Source: Thermoleophilia bacterium (GTDB lineage Bacteria > Actinomycetota > Thermoleophilia > Gaiellales > Gaiellaceae). From it: 64,000 nucleotides of DNA. The position numbers and the translations under genes are program-made. A model generated the notes under the pieces. It saw only the letters and a list, made by a program, of their open reading frames with translations. It did not search any database and was not told the origin of the DNA. The DNA is taken from NCBI GenBank assembly GCA_017882605.1, contig JADGPE010000001.1, positions 18,554-82,553 of the forward strand, written 5' to 3'. Below, in pieces: positions 35,201 to 43,549 of the stretch; position 1 is the stretch's first letter, and each line of letters starts with the position of its first letter.

Positions 35201-35204
35201 CCGG

Positions 35205-36479
35205 GTGATCGCATCCCGGACCGGACTGCCGGAGGGCCTCCGCACCGTCGACGAGGCCATCCATCGCACGCGTTTTCGCATCCTTCCCTTCCTCGGGCCG
35301 GCCTTCATCGCGTGCGTCGCATACATCGACCCGGGCAACTTCGCGACGAACATCGCCGGAGGCTCACGGTTCGGCTACCGGCTCGTCTGGGTGATCGTCG
35401 CCGCCAACCTGCTCGCGATGCTGATCCAGACACTCTCGGCGAAGCTCGGGATCGCGACCGGGCGCAACCTGCCCGAACTCTGCCGTGAGCGGTTCTCAAG
35501 CCGCATGACGCTGTTTCTGTGGCTGCAGGCGGAGGCGATCGCGATGGCCACCGACCTGGCCGAGTTTCTCGGGGCCGCGATCGGCTTCCACCTCCTGTTC
35601 GGGTGGGGGCTCTTTCCGTCCGCACTGGTCTCGGGCGTCGCGGCGTTCCTGATCCTCAGCCTGCAGCGTTTCGGCTTCCGGCCCTTCGAGGCTGTGATCG
35701 CAGTGCTCGTCGGTGTGATCGGGGCGTGCTACGTCGCCGAACTGACGTTCGCTCACGCGGACTACGGCGCCGTGTTCAAACATGCCGTCGAGCCGAGTTT
35801 CGGAGGCAGCGACGGGGTACTGCTGGCCGTCGGGATCCTCGGCGCCACGGTGATGCCGCACGTGATCTACCTCCACTCCGCGCTCACGCAGGACCGCCTC
35901 GTGCCCGAGACGGACGAGGATGCGCAGACGCTCCTTCGCTACACGCGACTCGACGTCGTGATCGCGATGACGATCGCGGGCGTGATCAACGTCTCGATGC
36001 TCGTGATGGCCGCCTCGACGTTCTTCAAGAGCGGTCTCCTGCACGTCGACTCGCTGGACGGCGCACACAAGACGCTCCAGCCGATTCTCGGCAGCGCCTC
36101 GAGCGCGCTGTTCGCGCTCGCACTCGTCGCCTCCGGACTTTCGAGCTCGGCGGTCGGGACACTGTCGGGCCAGGTGGTCATGCAGGGCTTCATCCAGCGG
36201 CAGATCCCCGTTGCCGTCCGCCGGCTCGTCACGATGGTCCCCGCCTTCGTGGTGATCGGCATCGGTGTCGATCCGTCGCGCACGCTCGTGATCTCCCAGG
36301 TCGTGCTCTCGTTCGGCATCCCCTTCGCGCTGATCCCGCTCGTCGTCTTCACCGCCCGGCGCGACGTGATGGGGCCGCTCGTCAATCGCCGCGTCACGAC
36401 GATCGCGGCCTCTGCGATCGCAGCACTGATCGTGGCGCTGAACATCTTCCTGCTCCTACAGACCTTCGCTCTCCTCTAG
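35205..36479 (+). CDS. mntH: NRAMP-family divalent metal (Mn2+/Fe2+) transporter
   Basis: 424 aa with about 11 membrane helices. Metal-binding signatures: AYIDPGNFATNIAGGS (DPGN, helix 1) and TVMPHVIYLHSALTQD (MPH, helix 6). Imports Mn2+ or Fe2+ with protons. GTG 35205 start. Likely controlled by the DtxR/MntR-type site right before it. Confidence 0.93.
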   Translation: MIASRTGLPEGLRTVDEAIHRTRFRILPFLGPAFIACVAYIDPGNFATNIAGGSRFGYRLVWVIVAANLLAMLIQTLSAKLGIATGRNLPELCRERFSSRMTLFLWLQAEAIAMATDLAEFLGAAIGFHLLFGWGLFPSALVSGVAAFLILSLQRFGFRPFEAVIAVLVGVIGACYVAELTFAHADYGAVFKHAVEPSFGGSDGVLLAVGILGATVMPHVIYLHSALTQDRLVPETDEDAQTLLRYTRLDVVIAMTIAGVINVSMLVMAASTFFKSGLLHVDSLDGAHKTLQPILGSASSALFALALVASGLSSSAVGTLSGQVVMQGFIQRQIPVAVRRLVTMVPAFVVIGIGVDPSRTLVISQVVLSFGIPFALIPLVVFTARRDVMGPLVNRRVTTIAASAIAALIVALNIFLLLQTFALL

Positions 36480-36609
36480 CGGGCAGTTCCCCGAAGACGC
36501 TCGGGCCGACGACCGGTTGCCGGTCGTATTCGAACTCGCCCCGCAACCGGATCCACCGTTTCTGCGTTTGGAAAGAAAACCTGCTCATTCGAAACAAGGA
36601 GACGACGAA

Positions 36610-36771
36610 TTGCCCGCACTATTGCTCGTTCTGCTGGTGATCCTGGTGTTGTTCGTGCTCGGCTTCGCGGTCGTGAAGTTCCTGATCTGGGTCGCGATCA
36701 TCCTCGCGATCATCTGGCTGATCGGCTTCTTCGTCCGCGGCGCCGAAGGCGCGCGCTGGTATCGCTGGTAA
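36610..36771 (+). CDS. small hydrophobic membrane protein
   Basis: 53 aa, TTG 36610 with AAGGAG 8 nt upstream (start differs from the ORF track). Almost wholly hydrophobic (LLLVLLVILVLFVLGFAVVKFLIWVAIILAIIWLIGFF), one or two helices, ending RGAEGARWYRW. Small proteins with an FVRGxEGxRWYRW-type end are common in actinobacteria; function unknown. Confidence 0.75.
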   Translation: MPALLLVLLVILVLFVLGFAVVKFLIWVAIILAIIWLIGFFVRGAEGARWYRW

Positions 36772-36774
36772 GGA

Positions 36775-36805
36775 ATGGGGGGAGCACCTTCGGTTCTCCC
36801 CCCAT
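36775..36805 (+). terminator. strong hairpin after the small hydrophobic protein
   Basis: ATGGGGGGAG...CTCCCCCCAT is a perfect 10-bp stem; its 11-nt loop contains a further ACC-TTC-GGT mini-stem. It starts 3 bp after the stop codon. No U-tract follows, as is common for actinobacterial terminators. Confidence 0.75.
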
Positions 36806-36822
36806 GAACCCCCTCTCCGACA

Positions 36823-36876
36823 CGTTTCGACTGCGGGTGAGCGAGCACGGGCAAAGCCCGCACTCGCGTCGAAACG
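36823..36876. repeat. large nested inverted repeat
   Basis: Outer arms CGTTTCGAC (36823-36831) and GTCGAAACG (36868-36876) enclose inner arms GCGAGCACGGGC / GCCCGCACTCGC separated by AAA, with two internal mismatches. It lies between convergent genes and may act as a bidirectional terminator or a folded RNA. Confidence 0.5.
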
Positions 36877-36914
36877 ATGTGCAGTTGCGCGGCCGCTTCA
36901 CTGCAGCGTGATCC

Positions 36915-36947
36915 GACGCGAATGCCGGCTTGGCCGGCGTTCGCGTC
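36915..36947 (-). terminator. hairpin after the M23 peptidase gene
   Basis: GACGCGAATGCCGGC-TTG-GCCGGCGTTCGCGTC forms a 15-bp stem with one G-U pair. It begins 13 bp after the stop of the M23 peptidase on the minus strand. Confidence 0.65.
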
Positions 36948-36959
36948 GCCCTCGTTTTC

Positions 36960-38135
36960 CTAGAGGTATCCCATCGGGTCGACGGGGTTGCCGTCGATTC
37001 GGACCTCGAAGTGGAGATGCGGGCCGGTGCAGTGGCCGGTGCAGCCGACGTAGCCGATCACCTGGCCCTGCGCGACCTGCTCGCCGCAACTGACGGCGAT
37101 CGAGCTTTGATGGCCGTACGCCGTCGCGAGGTTGCCACCGTGGTCGATGACGGTGAGGTTGCCGTAGCCGGATTCCCAGCCGCAGTAGATGATCGTGCCC
37201 GCGGCGGCTGCCTTGATCGGCGTGCCCATCGGGACGCCGATGTCGATGCCCTCGTGCATGCGGCCCCAGCGCCACCCGAACGGGCTCGTGATCGGCCCGC
37301 TCACCGGCCAGATCAGGCCGGACGCCGACGGTGTCGACGACGCGCCGCCGGAACGCTGCGCCTCAGCGGCCCGGATCCGGGCCGCGATGTCGTTCGAGGC
37401 CGCCTGGAGCGCGTCGATCTCGCTCGCCTCGGCCTGCTCCGCCGCCGTCAGCTTCGACAGGTCGGTGAGCTTGTTCTGCTTCGTCGACGACAGATCGCCG
37501 GCGGCACCGACGAGCTCGTTCTTCACATTGCGCGTCTGCGCCGTGCGCGCAGAGATGATCGCCGTCTCTCCCTGAACGGTCGCTCGTAGCCGCTTCGTCT
37601 TCGCGCGTGCAGCTCGGACCTGCAGCTTGGTGTAACCAACCTGCGCCGCGATGCGCCGATCCTGCTCACCGATCTCGTTCATGTACTGAACCTGGTCGAG
37701 GGCGTCCTGGATCGAACTCGAATCCAGAACAAGGTCGAGCGTCGAGGCCTGGTCGGACTCGTAGATGTCGACGAGCCGCTGGTTCAGATTGCCGACTGCG
37801 GTGGCGTACTGCTCCTTCAGGAAGCCGAACCTGTTCGTCTGGAGCCGGAAGAGCGCGTTGAGTGCCTCGAGCCGCCGCTGATGCAGCGCGAGATCGGCCT
37901 CGAGCGTCTGCAGCCGGAGCGACACGTCGCCGACCTTCGCCTCGAGCGCACGGATGCGGGCCGTGTACCCGGCGACCTGGTCGCGGAGCGCCTGCTCGTG
38001 CTGCTTCTGCGCGGCGAGCCGGTCCTGCAGCGAGGAGATCTGCGTGTCGATCTGATGCTTCCGCCCGATGTCCGACCCGAGCGCCGGTGTGACGCAAACG
38101 AGCCCGACGACGAGAGCGAGCGCGAACCGCCGCAT
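36960..38135 (-). CDS. M23 peptidase with long coiled coil (EnvC/NlpD-like)
   Basis: 391 aa. Signal peptide MRRFALALVVGLVCVTPALG, coiled coil about 25-260 (long Leu/Gln/Arg heptads), then the LytM domain with SPFGWRWGRMHEGIDIGVP (HxxxD), an AYGHQSS stretch and HCTGPHLHFEV (HxH). The zinc ligands appear complete, so it could cleave peptidoglycan itself rather than only activate amidases. Cell-wall remodelling in division is likely. A hairpin follows the stop. Confidence 0.92.
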   Translation of the reverse strand: MRRFALALVVGLVCVTPALGSDIGRKHQIDTQISSLQDRLAAQKQHEQALRDQVAGYTARIRALEAKVGDVSLRLQTLEADLALHQRRLEALNALFRLQTNRFGFLKEQYATAVGNLNQRLVDIYESDQASTLDLVLDSSSIQDALDQVQYMNEIGEQDRRIAAQVGYTKLQVRAARAKTKRLRATVQGETAIISARTAQTRNVKNELVGAAGDLSSTKQNKLTDLSKLTAAEQAEASEIDALQAASNDIAARIRAAEAQRSGGASSTPSASGLIWPVSGPITSPFGWRWGRMHEGIDIGVPMGTPIKAAAAGTIIYCGWESGYGNLTVIDHGGNLATAYGHQSSIAVSCGEQVAQGQVIGYVGCTGHCTGPHLHFEVRIDGNPVDPMGYL

Positions 38136-38163
38136 AGACCGACGACTTCGCCGTCGCGGACGC

Positions 38164-38649
38164 CTACTCCTGCGGGAGCGTGGCCTCGTCGGGCGGCGGA
38201 TACGGCTCGGGCACCGAAGCGGGCGCCGGCAGCGTGCCCTCGTCGGGCGGCGGATACGGCTCGGTGACGGGCTGCGGAACCGGTGGGCTGCCCTCGTCGG
38301 GCGGTGGCACCGGCTCGGCCGGCAGATCAGGTGTTTCGAACGCTGTCATGTCCTGAACGTAGCGCCGATCGCGCTCGATCGCCCGCAGCGCTCCCGCAAC
38401 GGCTTGGCGCAGCGGCCCGACGAGCTCCCGGTAGTCCTCGTCGCCGATCTTGCCCGCCCGATGATCGAACTCGAGCTCCTTGAGCGCCGCGAGCGCCCGG
38501 TCGCGCTCCTCGACGAGACCGAGCCGCCGCACCTCGTCCTCCCCCGGCGCATCGAGCCGGTCGTCCTCGACGCTGGGCTCGCGCAGGAACGGCAGCGCGA
38601 CGACCAGCACCACGAGAGCGGCCAGGAGGATCCCGAGGATGATGGTCAT
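38164..38649 (-). CDS. CcmI-like cytochrome c biogenesis protein
   Basis: 161 aa from ATG 38649, which overlaps the ccmF stop as ATGA. N-terminal helix (MTIILGILLAALVVLVVALPFL) and a cytoplasmic-type helical pair ALKELEFDHRAGKIGDEDYRELVGPLR match the N-terminal part of CcmI/CycH. The rest is a proline-rich tail made of three PPPDEG/A units. CcmI presents apocytochrome for haem attachment; TPR repeats are missing here. The ORF track starts 68 residues upstream inside ccmF. Confidence 0.7.
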   Translation of the reverse strand: MTIILGILLAALVVLVVALPFLREPSVEDDRLDAPGEDEVRRLGLVEERDRALAALKELEFDHRAGKIGDEDYRELVGPLRQAVAGALRAIERDRRYVQDMTAFETPDLPAEPVPPPDEGSPPVPQPVTEPYPPPDEGTLPAPASVPEPYPPPDEATLPQE

Positions 38650-40598
38650 GCGCGCGCGGGCGCGAGCCGCGCGACCAGCCGCCGCTGCTCGCGCGCGTCG
38701 GGCCAGAGGGCAACGGCGGACCCGAGCAGGAACACGATGCCGGCGATCCAGATCAGGTTGACGAGCGGCTTCACGAGGATCTTCGCGTACACGACTTTCG
38801 TCTTCAGATTCACGTCGTCGGCGATCACGTACAGATCCTCCGCGCGCAGCCAACTCGTCTTGATCCCCACCTCACGCGACGGCTCCGGTGGGAAGAAGTA
38901 CTGGTTGTCTCCAGACGAGAGCGAACCGTGCCAGCGTCCGCTGACGTCGAAGACTGCGCGTGTCTCGATCGCGTTCGGCGTTGGCGTGCGCCGCACGTCA
39001 CGCAGCGTCAACGTGTAGCCGCCAATCGACGTGCTCTGGCCGGGAATCAGGCGAACCTCCTTCGAACGGCCGTACGCGCTCGACCCCGCGATGCCGATCG
39101 CGAGCAGGACGATCGCGGCGTGCACGATGTAGCCGCCGTAGCGGCGCCGGTTACGCGCGATCAGCGTGAACACCGAGCCGGTGACCCGTGTCCCGCGGAC
39201 GAGCTCGAGCACGATCGACGCGAGCACGAAGGCAGAGAACGTGTAGGCGATCAGCCCGGGCTTCGACGAGCCGGCTCCCGCAAACGCCAGTGCGATCCCA
39301 CAGGCGACGGTCACGACAAGCGGCCAGGCGAGCGTGCGCGCAAGCGCGCGGACGCTCGTCTTCCGCCACGCGATCAGCGGCCCGACTCCCATCAGGAGCA
39401 GGAGCGGCAATCCGAATGCCCGCAGGAAGAAATCGTAGTAGGGCCTTCCGATCGTTCGCGACTCGCCCTTCACGAGCTGCGTCACGATCGGGAACAGCAC
39501 GCCCCAGAGCACGGTCAAGCAGAGGGCGACCAGCAGCAGGTTGTTGTAGAGAAACGCCGCCTCGCGCGAGAGCGCGGACTCGAGCTTCGTGCGCGCCTTC
39601 AGGAGCGGCAGGCGCCACATGATCAGCACCAGCGAGAAGATCGTCGAGAGGACGACAAATGCGAGGAACCACGACCCGATCGGGCTCTTCGCGAACGAGT
39701 GAATCGAGTTCACGACACCGGAGCGCGTCAGGAACGTCCCGAAGACCGAGAGCTCGAACGCCAGCGCGACGAGCACCATGTTCCAGACCTTCAGCATGCC
39801 CTTGCGCTCCTGGATCATCACGGAGTGCAGAAAGGCTGTCGCGGCGAGCCACGGCATCAGGGCAGCGTTCTCGACAGGATCCCAGGCGTAGTAGCCGCCC
39901 CAGCCGACCTCCACGTACGCCCAGTGCGCGCCGAGCAGCTGACCGAAGCCGAGGAAGGCCCACGCGGCCAACGTCCACCGGCGGGTCGCGACGATCCAGC
40001 GTTCGTCGGTGTGACCGGAAAGCATCGCGCCCGCTGCGAACGCGAATGGGATCGACAGCCCGACGTACCCCAGGTAGAGCATCGGCGGATGCGCGACCAT
40101 GTACGGGTTCTGGAGGCTCGGCGTCAGACCCGCGCCGTCGAGGGGCGCGGTCTGCGTGTCGAACGGGCTCGCAACGGCGACGAGCACGAACCCGAAGAAC
40201 GCCGCGATCCCGCCCAGGACTGGGACGACCCAGGCTGTCAGGTCACGCATCAGCTTGCGGTTCAACGCGACGGCGAGAGCACCGTAGCCGGTGAGCACGA
40301 GGAGCCACAGGAGCAGCGACCCCTCCTGCCCTCCCCAGAATGCGCTCAAGGTGTAGGCGGTCGGCAGGGTCCGGTTGGTGTGCGCGGCGACATACGCGAA
40401 CGAGAAGTCGTGGCGCACGAGTGCGGTCGCGAGCACGATCGCCGCGATCAACGTGGAGCCGAAGCTGCAGTACAGCGCGTTGCGCGCGGACGCCGCAAGA
40501 CGGCGTCGATTCGTCCGCGCGGACATCGTGCCGGCGACGAGCGCATAGACCGACAGCCCGAGACTGACCACCAGGGCCGCGCGGCCGAGGTCAGCCAT
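38646..40598 (-). CDS. ccmF: cytochrome c haem lyase CcmF
   Basis: 650 aa, about 15 hydrophobic helices. The WWD-type haem-handling motif is GWGGYYAWDPVENAALMPWL with further HxxxH-like histidines. It works with CcmE to ligate haem to apocytochrome c. Starts one base after the ccmE stop; coupled to the CcmI-like gene. Confidence 0.94.
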   Translation of the reverse strand: MADLGRAALVVSLGLSVYALVAGTMSARTNRRRLAASARNALYCSFGSTLIAAIVLATALVRHDFSFAYVAAHTNRTLPTAYTLSAFWGGQEGSLLLWLLVLTGYGALAVALNRKLMRDLTAWVVPVLGGIAAFFGFVLVAVASPFDTQTAPLDGAGLTPSLQNPYMVAHPPMLYLGYVGLSIPFAFAAGAMLSGHTDERWIVATRRWTLAAWAFLGFGQLLGAHWAYVEVGWGGYYAWDPVENAALMPWLAATAFLHSVMIQERKGMLKVWNMVLVALAFELSVFGTFLTRSGVVNSIHSFAKSPIGSWFLAFVVLSTIFSLVLIMWRLPLLKARTKLESALSREAAFLYNNLLLVALCLTVLWGVLFPIVTQLVKGESRTIGRPYYDFFLRAFGLPLLLLMGVGPLIAWRKTSVRALARTLAWPLVVTVACGIALAFAGAGSSKPGLIAYTFSAFVLASIVLELVRGTRVTGSVFTLIARNRRRYGGYIVHAAIVLLAIGIAGSSAYGRSKEVRLIPGQSTSIGGYTLTLRDVRRTPTPNAIETRAVFDVSGRWHGSLSSGDNQYFFPPEPSREVGIKTSWLRAEDLYVIADDVNLKTKVVYAKILVKPLVNLIWIAGIVFLLGSAVALWPDAREQRRLVARLAPARA

Positions 40599-40997
40599 CT
40601 AGGACGGTGTGGTGGTTGCCGTGTACTTGGACGGGCACTTGGTGAGGATGTCCGTCGCACTCAGTCGGCCGTTGGCGAAGCTGCCGCTCGCGACCACGCT
40701 GCGACCGACCTTGAAGAGCGGCGGCGGATCCGCGCCGTGATAGACGACCGGGACGACCCCACTCTGGCCGTCGATGTTCTTGAGGCTGAAACGCAGGCCG
40801 CGCGTCGAGTGCGACTCGCCGCGGATCGGCCCGACGACGACTCCGACAACCGCGAGCTTGCCGGTGTGACCGGCGATCTGGTGCGGCGTCAGCGTCGGGG
40901 TCGAGTTGCCGGCAACCGCGGTGTAGAGGAGAAAGACGGCGAGGACGGCCGCGACCGCCAGGGCGACGACGAGCCGCGCGGGGCTGCGCGTGGGCAC
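40599..40997 (-). CDS. ccmE: haem chaperone CcmE, CxxxY type
   Basis: 132 aa. Single N-terminal helix (LVVALAVAAVLAVFLLYTAVAG) and an OB-like beta barrel (KLAVVGVVVGPIRGE, FSLKNIDGQSGVVPVVYHG). The haem-binding motif, HxxxY in E. coli, is ILTKCPSKYTATT, so the covalent residue is Cys (CxxxY). This variant is known from archaea and some sulfate reducers. It leads the ccmE-ccmF-ccmI run. Confidence 0.9.
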   Translation of the reverse strand: MPTRSPARLVVALAVAAVLAVFLLYTAVAGNSTPTLTPHQIAGHTGKLAVVGVVVGPIRGESHSTRGLRFSLKNIDGQSGVVPVVYHGADPPPLFKVGRSVVASGSFANGRLSATDILTKCPSKYTATTTPS

Positions 40998-41010
40998 GGC
41001 CCGAGTCTAG

Positions 41011-41253
41011 CTAGACGTCGGCGTTCGCGGTCTGTCTGCGCGCCGGGACCCGATAGCCGTGATCGGCACAGAGCGACCCGGGCAGATCCTCGGTGAGGGC
41101 GTCGCAGTAGCCCTTCCCGTACGCCGCACGCATGAACGCCGCGACGACGTCCAGCGACCACTCGCTGATCCCCGCGGCTTCACGCCAGAGGTCGGCGAGC
41201 CGGAGGTCGATGTCGAGCTCGAGGAGATCGATCCGTGAGGGTCCCGTAGACAC
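41011..41253 (-). CDS. small protein, unknown function
   Basis: 80 aa, soluble and helical at first (LLELDIDLRLADLWREAAGIS...VVAAFMRAAYGKGY), then two Cys (GYCDALTEDLPGSLCADHGY) close to a His. Upstream of ccmE by 13 bp on the same strand. Family not recognised; could be a regulatory or redox accessory. Confidence 0.6.
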   Translation of the reverse strand: MSTGPSRIDLLELDIDLRLADLWREAAGISEWSLDVVAAFMRAAYGKGYCDALTEDLPGSLCADHGYRVPARRQTANADV

Positions 41254-41324
41254 GCGCCTTCAGAGTAGGAAGTCCGTCGGACGGACCTGTGAAAGCCGGG
41301 CGCAGGCTACGCGCCGCCGCACTT

Positions 41325-41338
41325 TGACACCAGTGTCA
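41325..41338. promoter_or_regulatory. palindromic operator-like site
   Basis: TGACAC-CA-GTGTCA is a perfect 6+6 bp inverted repeat, located 40 bp before ATG 41379 and partly overlapping a TTGACA hexamer (41324-41329). A matching -10 at 17 bp is not seen, so this is an unassigned regulator-binding candidate. Confidence 0.35.
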
Positions 41339-41378
41339 CGAACTCGCTCGGGCCGGCGATACCCTTCTTACCGCGTCA

Positions 41379-42194
41379 ATGCCTCGTCGCATCCACTACG
41401 GACCTGCCCGCGTACCGTCCCGCGAATCTCCCGCGGCAGCGGTCGCCGCACTGCTCGAACAAGGCCACTCGGCCTGCGAGATCGACTTCGAGGGCCGCTT
41501 CTGGATGGATTACGACTTCGCAGCGGCTCTGGGCGAGCGTTGTGCGGCGAACGACATCGCGTTGTCCGTGCACGCGCCGATCGCCGGCTTCATGGGCCAC
41601 GCCGAGCGGGGCAAGAAGCTGAACATGGCTGTCGGCATGCTCGACCATTCGGCCGGCATCGCGAAGGCAGCGGGCGCCGAGCTGGTCGTGTTCCACCCGG
41701 GCTTCCTCCTCGGCCGAACGCGGGGGGACGCGATCGCCTCGGTCGTCGAACAGCTGGCCGAGCTGCGAGAGCGGCTCGAAGGAAAAGATCGCGCCGTGCC
41801 GTTCGGCATCGAGGTGATGGGCCGTGTGCGCGAGCTCGGCTCGATCGAGGATGTGTGCGAGATCGCCTCACAGCTCGACTGGGTTCGGCCCGTCATCGAT
41901 TTCGCGCACATGCACGCGACCTCGGACGGCGCCTTCCTCTCGGTCGAGCCGTTCGTGGCGGCGCTCGCGCAGGCGGACGCGGTGCTCGAACCAGGTGCGC
42001 CCTTCCACATCCACTTCTCAGACATCAAGTTCGCGAATCGCAACGAGACGAAGCACCTGCCCTACGGGGAGGGAACATTGCGCGCCGAGCCGCTACGCGA
42101 CGCCCTGATGCAGTTCGAGCGTCCCGCAACGGTCATCTCCGAGTCTCCCACCCCCGAATCGACCGCTTCCATCAAGGAGATCCTCGGCGCATAG
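41379..42194 (+). CDS. endonuclease IV/xylose-isomerase-like TIM barrel protein
   Basis: 271 aa. TIM-barrel strands with metal-ligand candidates: LSVHAPIAGF, VVFHPGFLLG, FGIEVMGR, PVIDFAHMHA, FHIHFSDI. These follow the endonuclease IV (Nfo, AP_endonuc_2) pattern with the trinuclear-zinc His/Glu/Asp set. It could be an AP endonuclease or a sugar-phosphate isomerase; the H-x-HFSD and KHLPYGEG stretches favour the Nfo side. Ends 14 bp before the phosphomannomutase start. Confidence 0.8.
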   Translation: MPRRIHYGPARVPSRESPAAAVAALLEQGHSACEIDFEGRFWMDYDFAAALGERCAANDIALSVHAPIAGFMGHAERGKKLNMAVGMLDHSAGIAKAAGAELVVFHPGFLLGRTRGDAIASVVEQLAELRERLEGKDRAVPFGIEVMGRVRELGSIEDVCEIASQLDWVRPVIDFAHMHATSDGAFLSVEPFVAALAQADAVLEPGAPFHIHFSDIKFANRNETKHLPYGEGTLRAEPLRDALMQFERPATVISESPTPESTASIKEILGA

Positions 42195-42208
42195 CTAGTC
42201 TCCGGGCG

Positions 42209-43549
42209 GTGCTCGACCCGAAGGTCTTCAAGGCGTACGACGTCCGCGGGCTTCACCCGTCGGAGCTCGACGAGGCCGGCGCGTACGCGATCGGACGGGC
42301 CTTCGTCGACCAGTTCGAGCCGAGCTCGATCGCGGTCGGGCGAGACGTGCGCCTCTCCTCACCTTCGATGGCGGCAGCCGTGATCGAAGGGGCTGCGGAT
42401 GCAGGCGCCGACGTGCTGGATCTCGGGATGGTCGGAACGGAGATGCTCTACTTCGCGGTCGGCGAGCTGGCCCTCGACGGCGGCGTGATGGTCACCGCAT
42501 CGCACAACCCGAAGCAGTACACCGGGATGAAGATCGTGCGGCGGGGTGCGTTGCCCGTGGGCGGAGAGTCCGGATTGTTCGACGTGCGCGACCGTGCAAT
42601 CGCGGCTGCCTGGCGTGACGCCTCCCGCGGCGAGGTTCGAGCGGAGGACATCTGGGACCGGTTCGTCGACCGCGTGCTCTCGTTCGTCGATCTCGACGCG
42701 CTGCGCCCGTTGCGAATCGTGATCGATGCGGCGAACGGGATGGCCGGCGTCATGCTGCCACCCGTGCTTTCGCGGTTGCCGATGCTCGACATCGTGAGTT
42801 GTTACTTCGACCCGGACGGCACGTTCCCGAACCATGAGCCCAACCCGCTTCTCCCGGAGAACCGCGAATTCATCATCGGCAAGACGCGCAGCGAAGGCGC
42901 AGATTTCGGCGTTGCCTACGACGGTGATGCGGATCGGTGCTTCTTCGTCGACGACACCGGCGAGTTCGTCCCAGGGGACTTCGTCACCGCCCTCTTCGCG
43001 GAGACGATCCTCGCCCGCGAGCCCGGCGGAAAGGTGATCTATGACGTTCGCGCATCCCGCGCCGTGCCGGAGACCATCGAGCGAGCCGGCGGCATCCCAC
43101 TGATCAATCGCGTCGGTCACGCTTTCATCAAGCAGCGAATGCGCGAGGTGGACGCGGTCTTCGCCGGTGAGGTTTCGGCGCACTACTACTTCCGCGACTT
43201 TTCCCAGGCCGACTCGGGCACTGTTCCGTTCCTTCTGATGTGCGAGCTCGTCTCACGCCGCGGCAAGCTGAGCGGCGCGCTCGCGCCCTTTCGCGCCAAG
43301 CACTTCATCACCGGAGAGATCAATACGCCCGTTGCGGATGTCCCGGCGAAGCTCGGGGAGCTCGAAGCTCGTTTCGGTGCCGAGGGCCGCGTCACCCACC
43401 TCGACGGGCTCTCGGTCGATTTCGACGACTGGCATTTCAACGTTCGCCCTTCGAACACGGAGCCGCTGCTGCGCCTGAATCTCGAAGCGAGCTCGCAGGA
43501 GCAGATGGACGAGAAGCGCGACGAGGTTCTCGGCGTGATCCGGGCGTGA
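42209..43549 (+). CDS. phosphomannomutase/phosphoglucomutase
   Basis: 446 aa from GTG 42209 (MLDPKVFKAYDVRG). Phospho-Ser loop VMVTASHNPKQYTG, metal loop YDGDADRCFF, sugar loop GEVSAHYYF, and phosphate loop RPSNTEPLLRL: the full set for alpha-D-phosphohexomutases of the ManB/AlgC group. Supplies mannose-1-P or glucose-1-P for glycan precursors. The ORF track start at 41132 is a shadow. GTGA overlap with the thioesterase gene. Confidence 0.94.
   Translation: MLDPKVFKAYDVRGLHPSELDEAGAYAIGRAFVDQFEPSSIAVGRDVRLSSPSMAAAVIEGAADAGADVLDLGMVGTEMLYFAVGELALDGGVMVTASHNPKQYTGMKIVRRGALPVGGESGLFDVRDRAIAAAWRDASRGEVRAEDIWDRFVDRVLSFVDLDALRPLRIVIDAANGMAGVMLPPVLSRLPMLDIVSCYFDPDGTFPNHEPNPLLPENREFIIGKTRSEGADFGVAYDGDADRCFFVDDTGEFVPGDFVTALFAETILAREPGGKVIYDVRASRAVPETIERAGGIPLINRVGHAFIKQRMREVDAVFAGEVSAHYYFRDFSQADSGTVPFLLMCELVSRRGKLSGALAPFRAKHFITGEINTPVADVPAKLGELEARFGAEGRVTHLDGLSVDFDDWHFNVRPSNTEPLLRLNLEASSQEQMDEKRDEVLGVIRA

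Noticed and set aside
38928-41096. 722-aa plus-strand ORF opposite ccmF/ccmE
   Set aside because: Arg/Asp/Glu-rich shadow without domain patterns; the ccm genes are certain.
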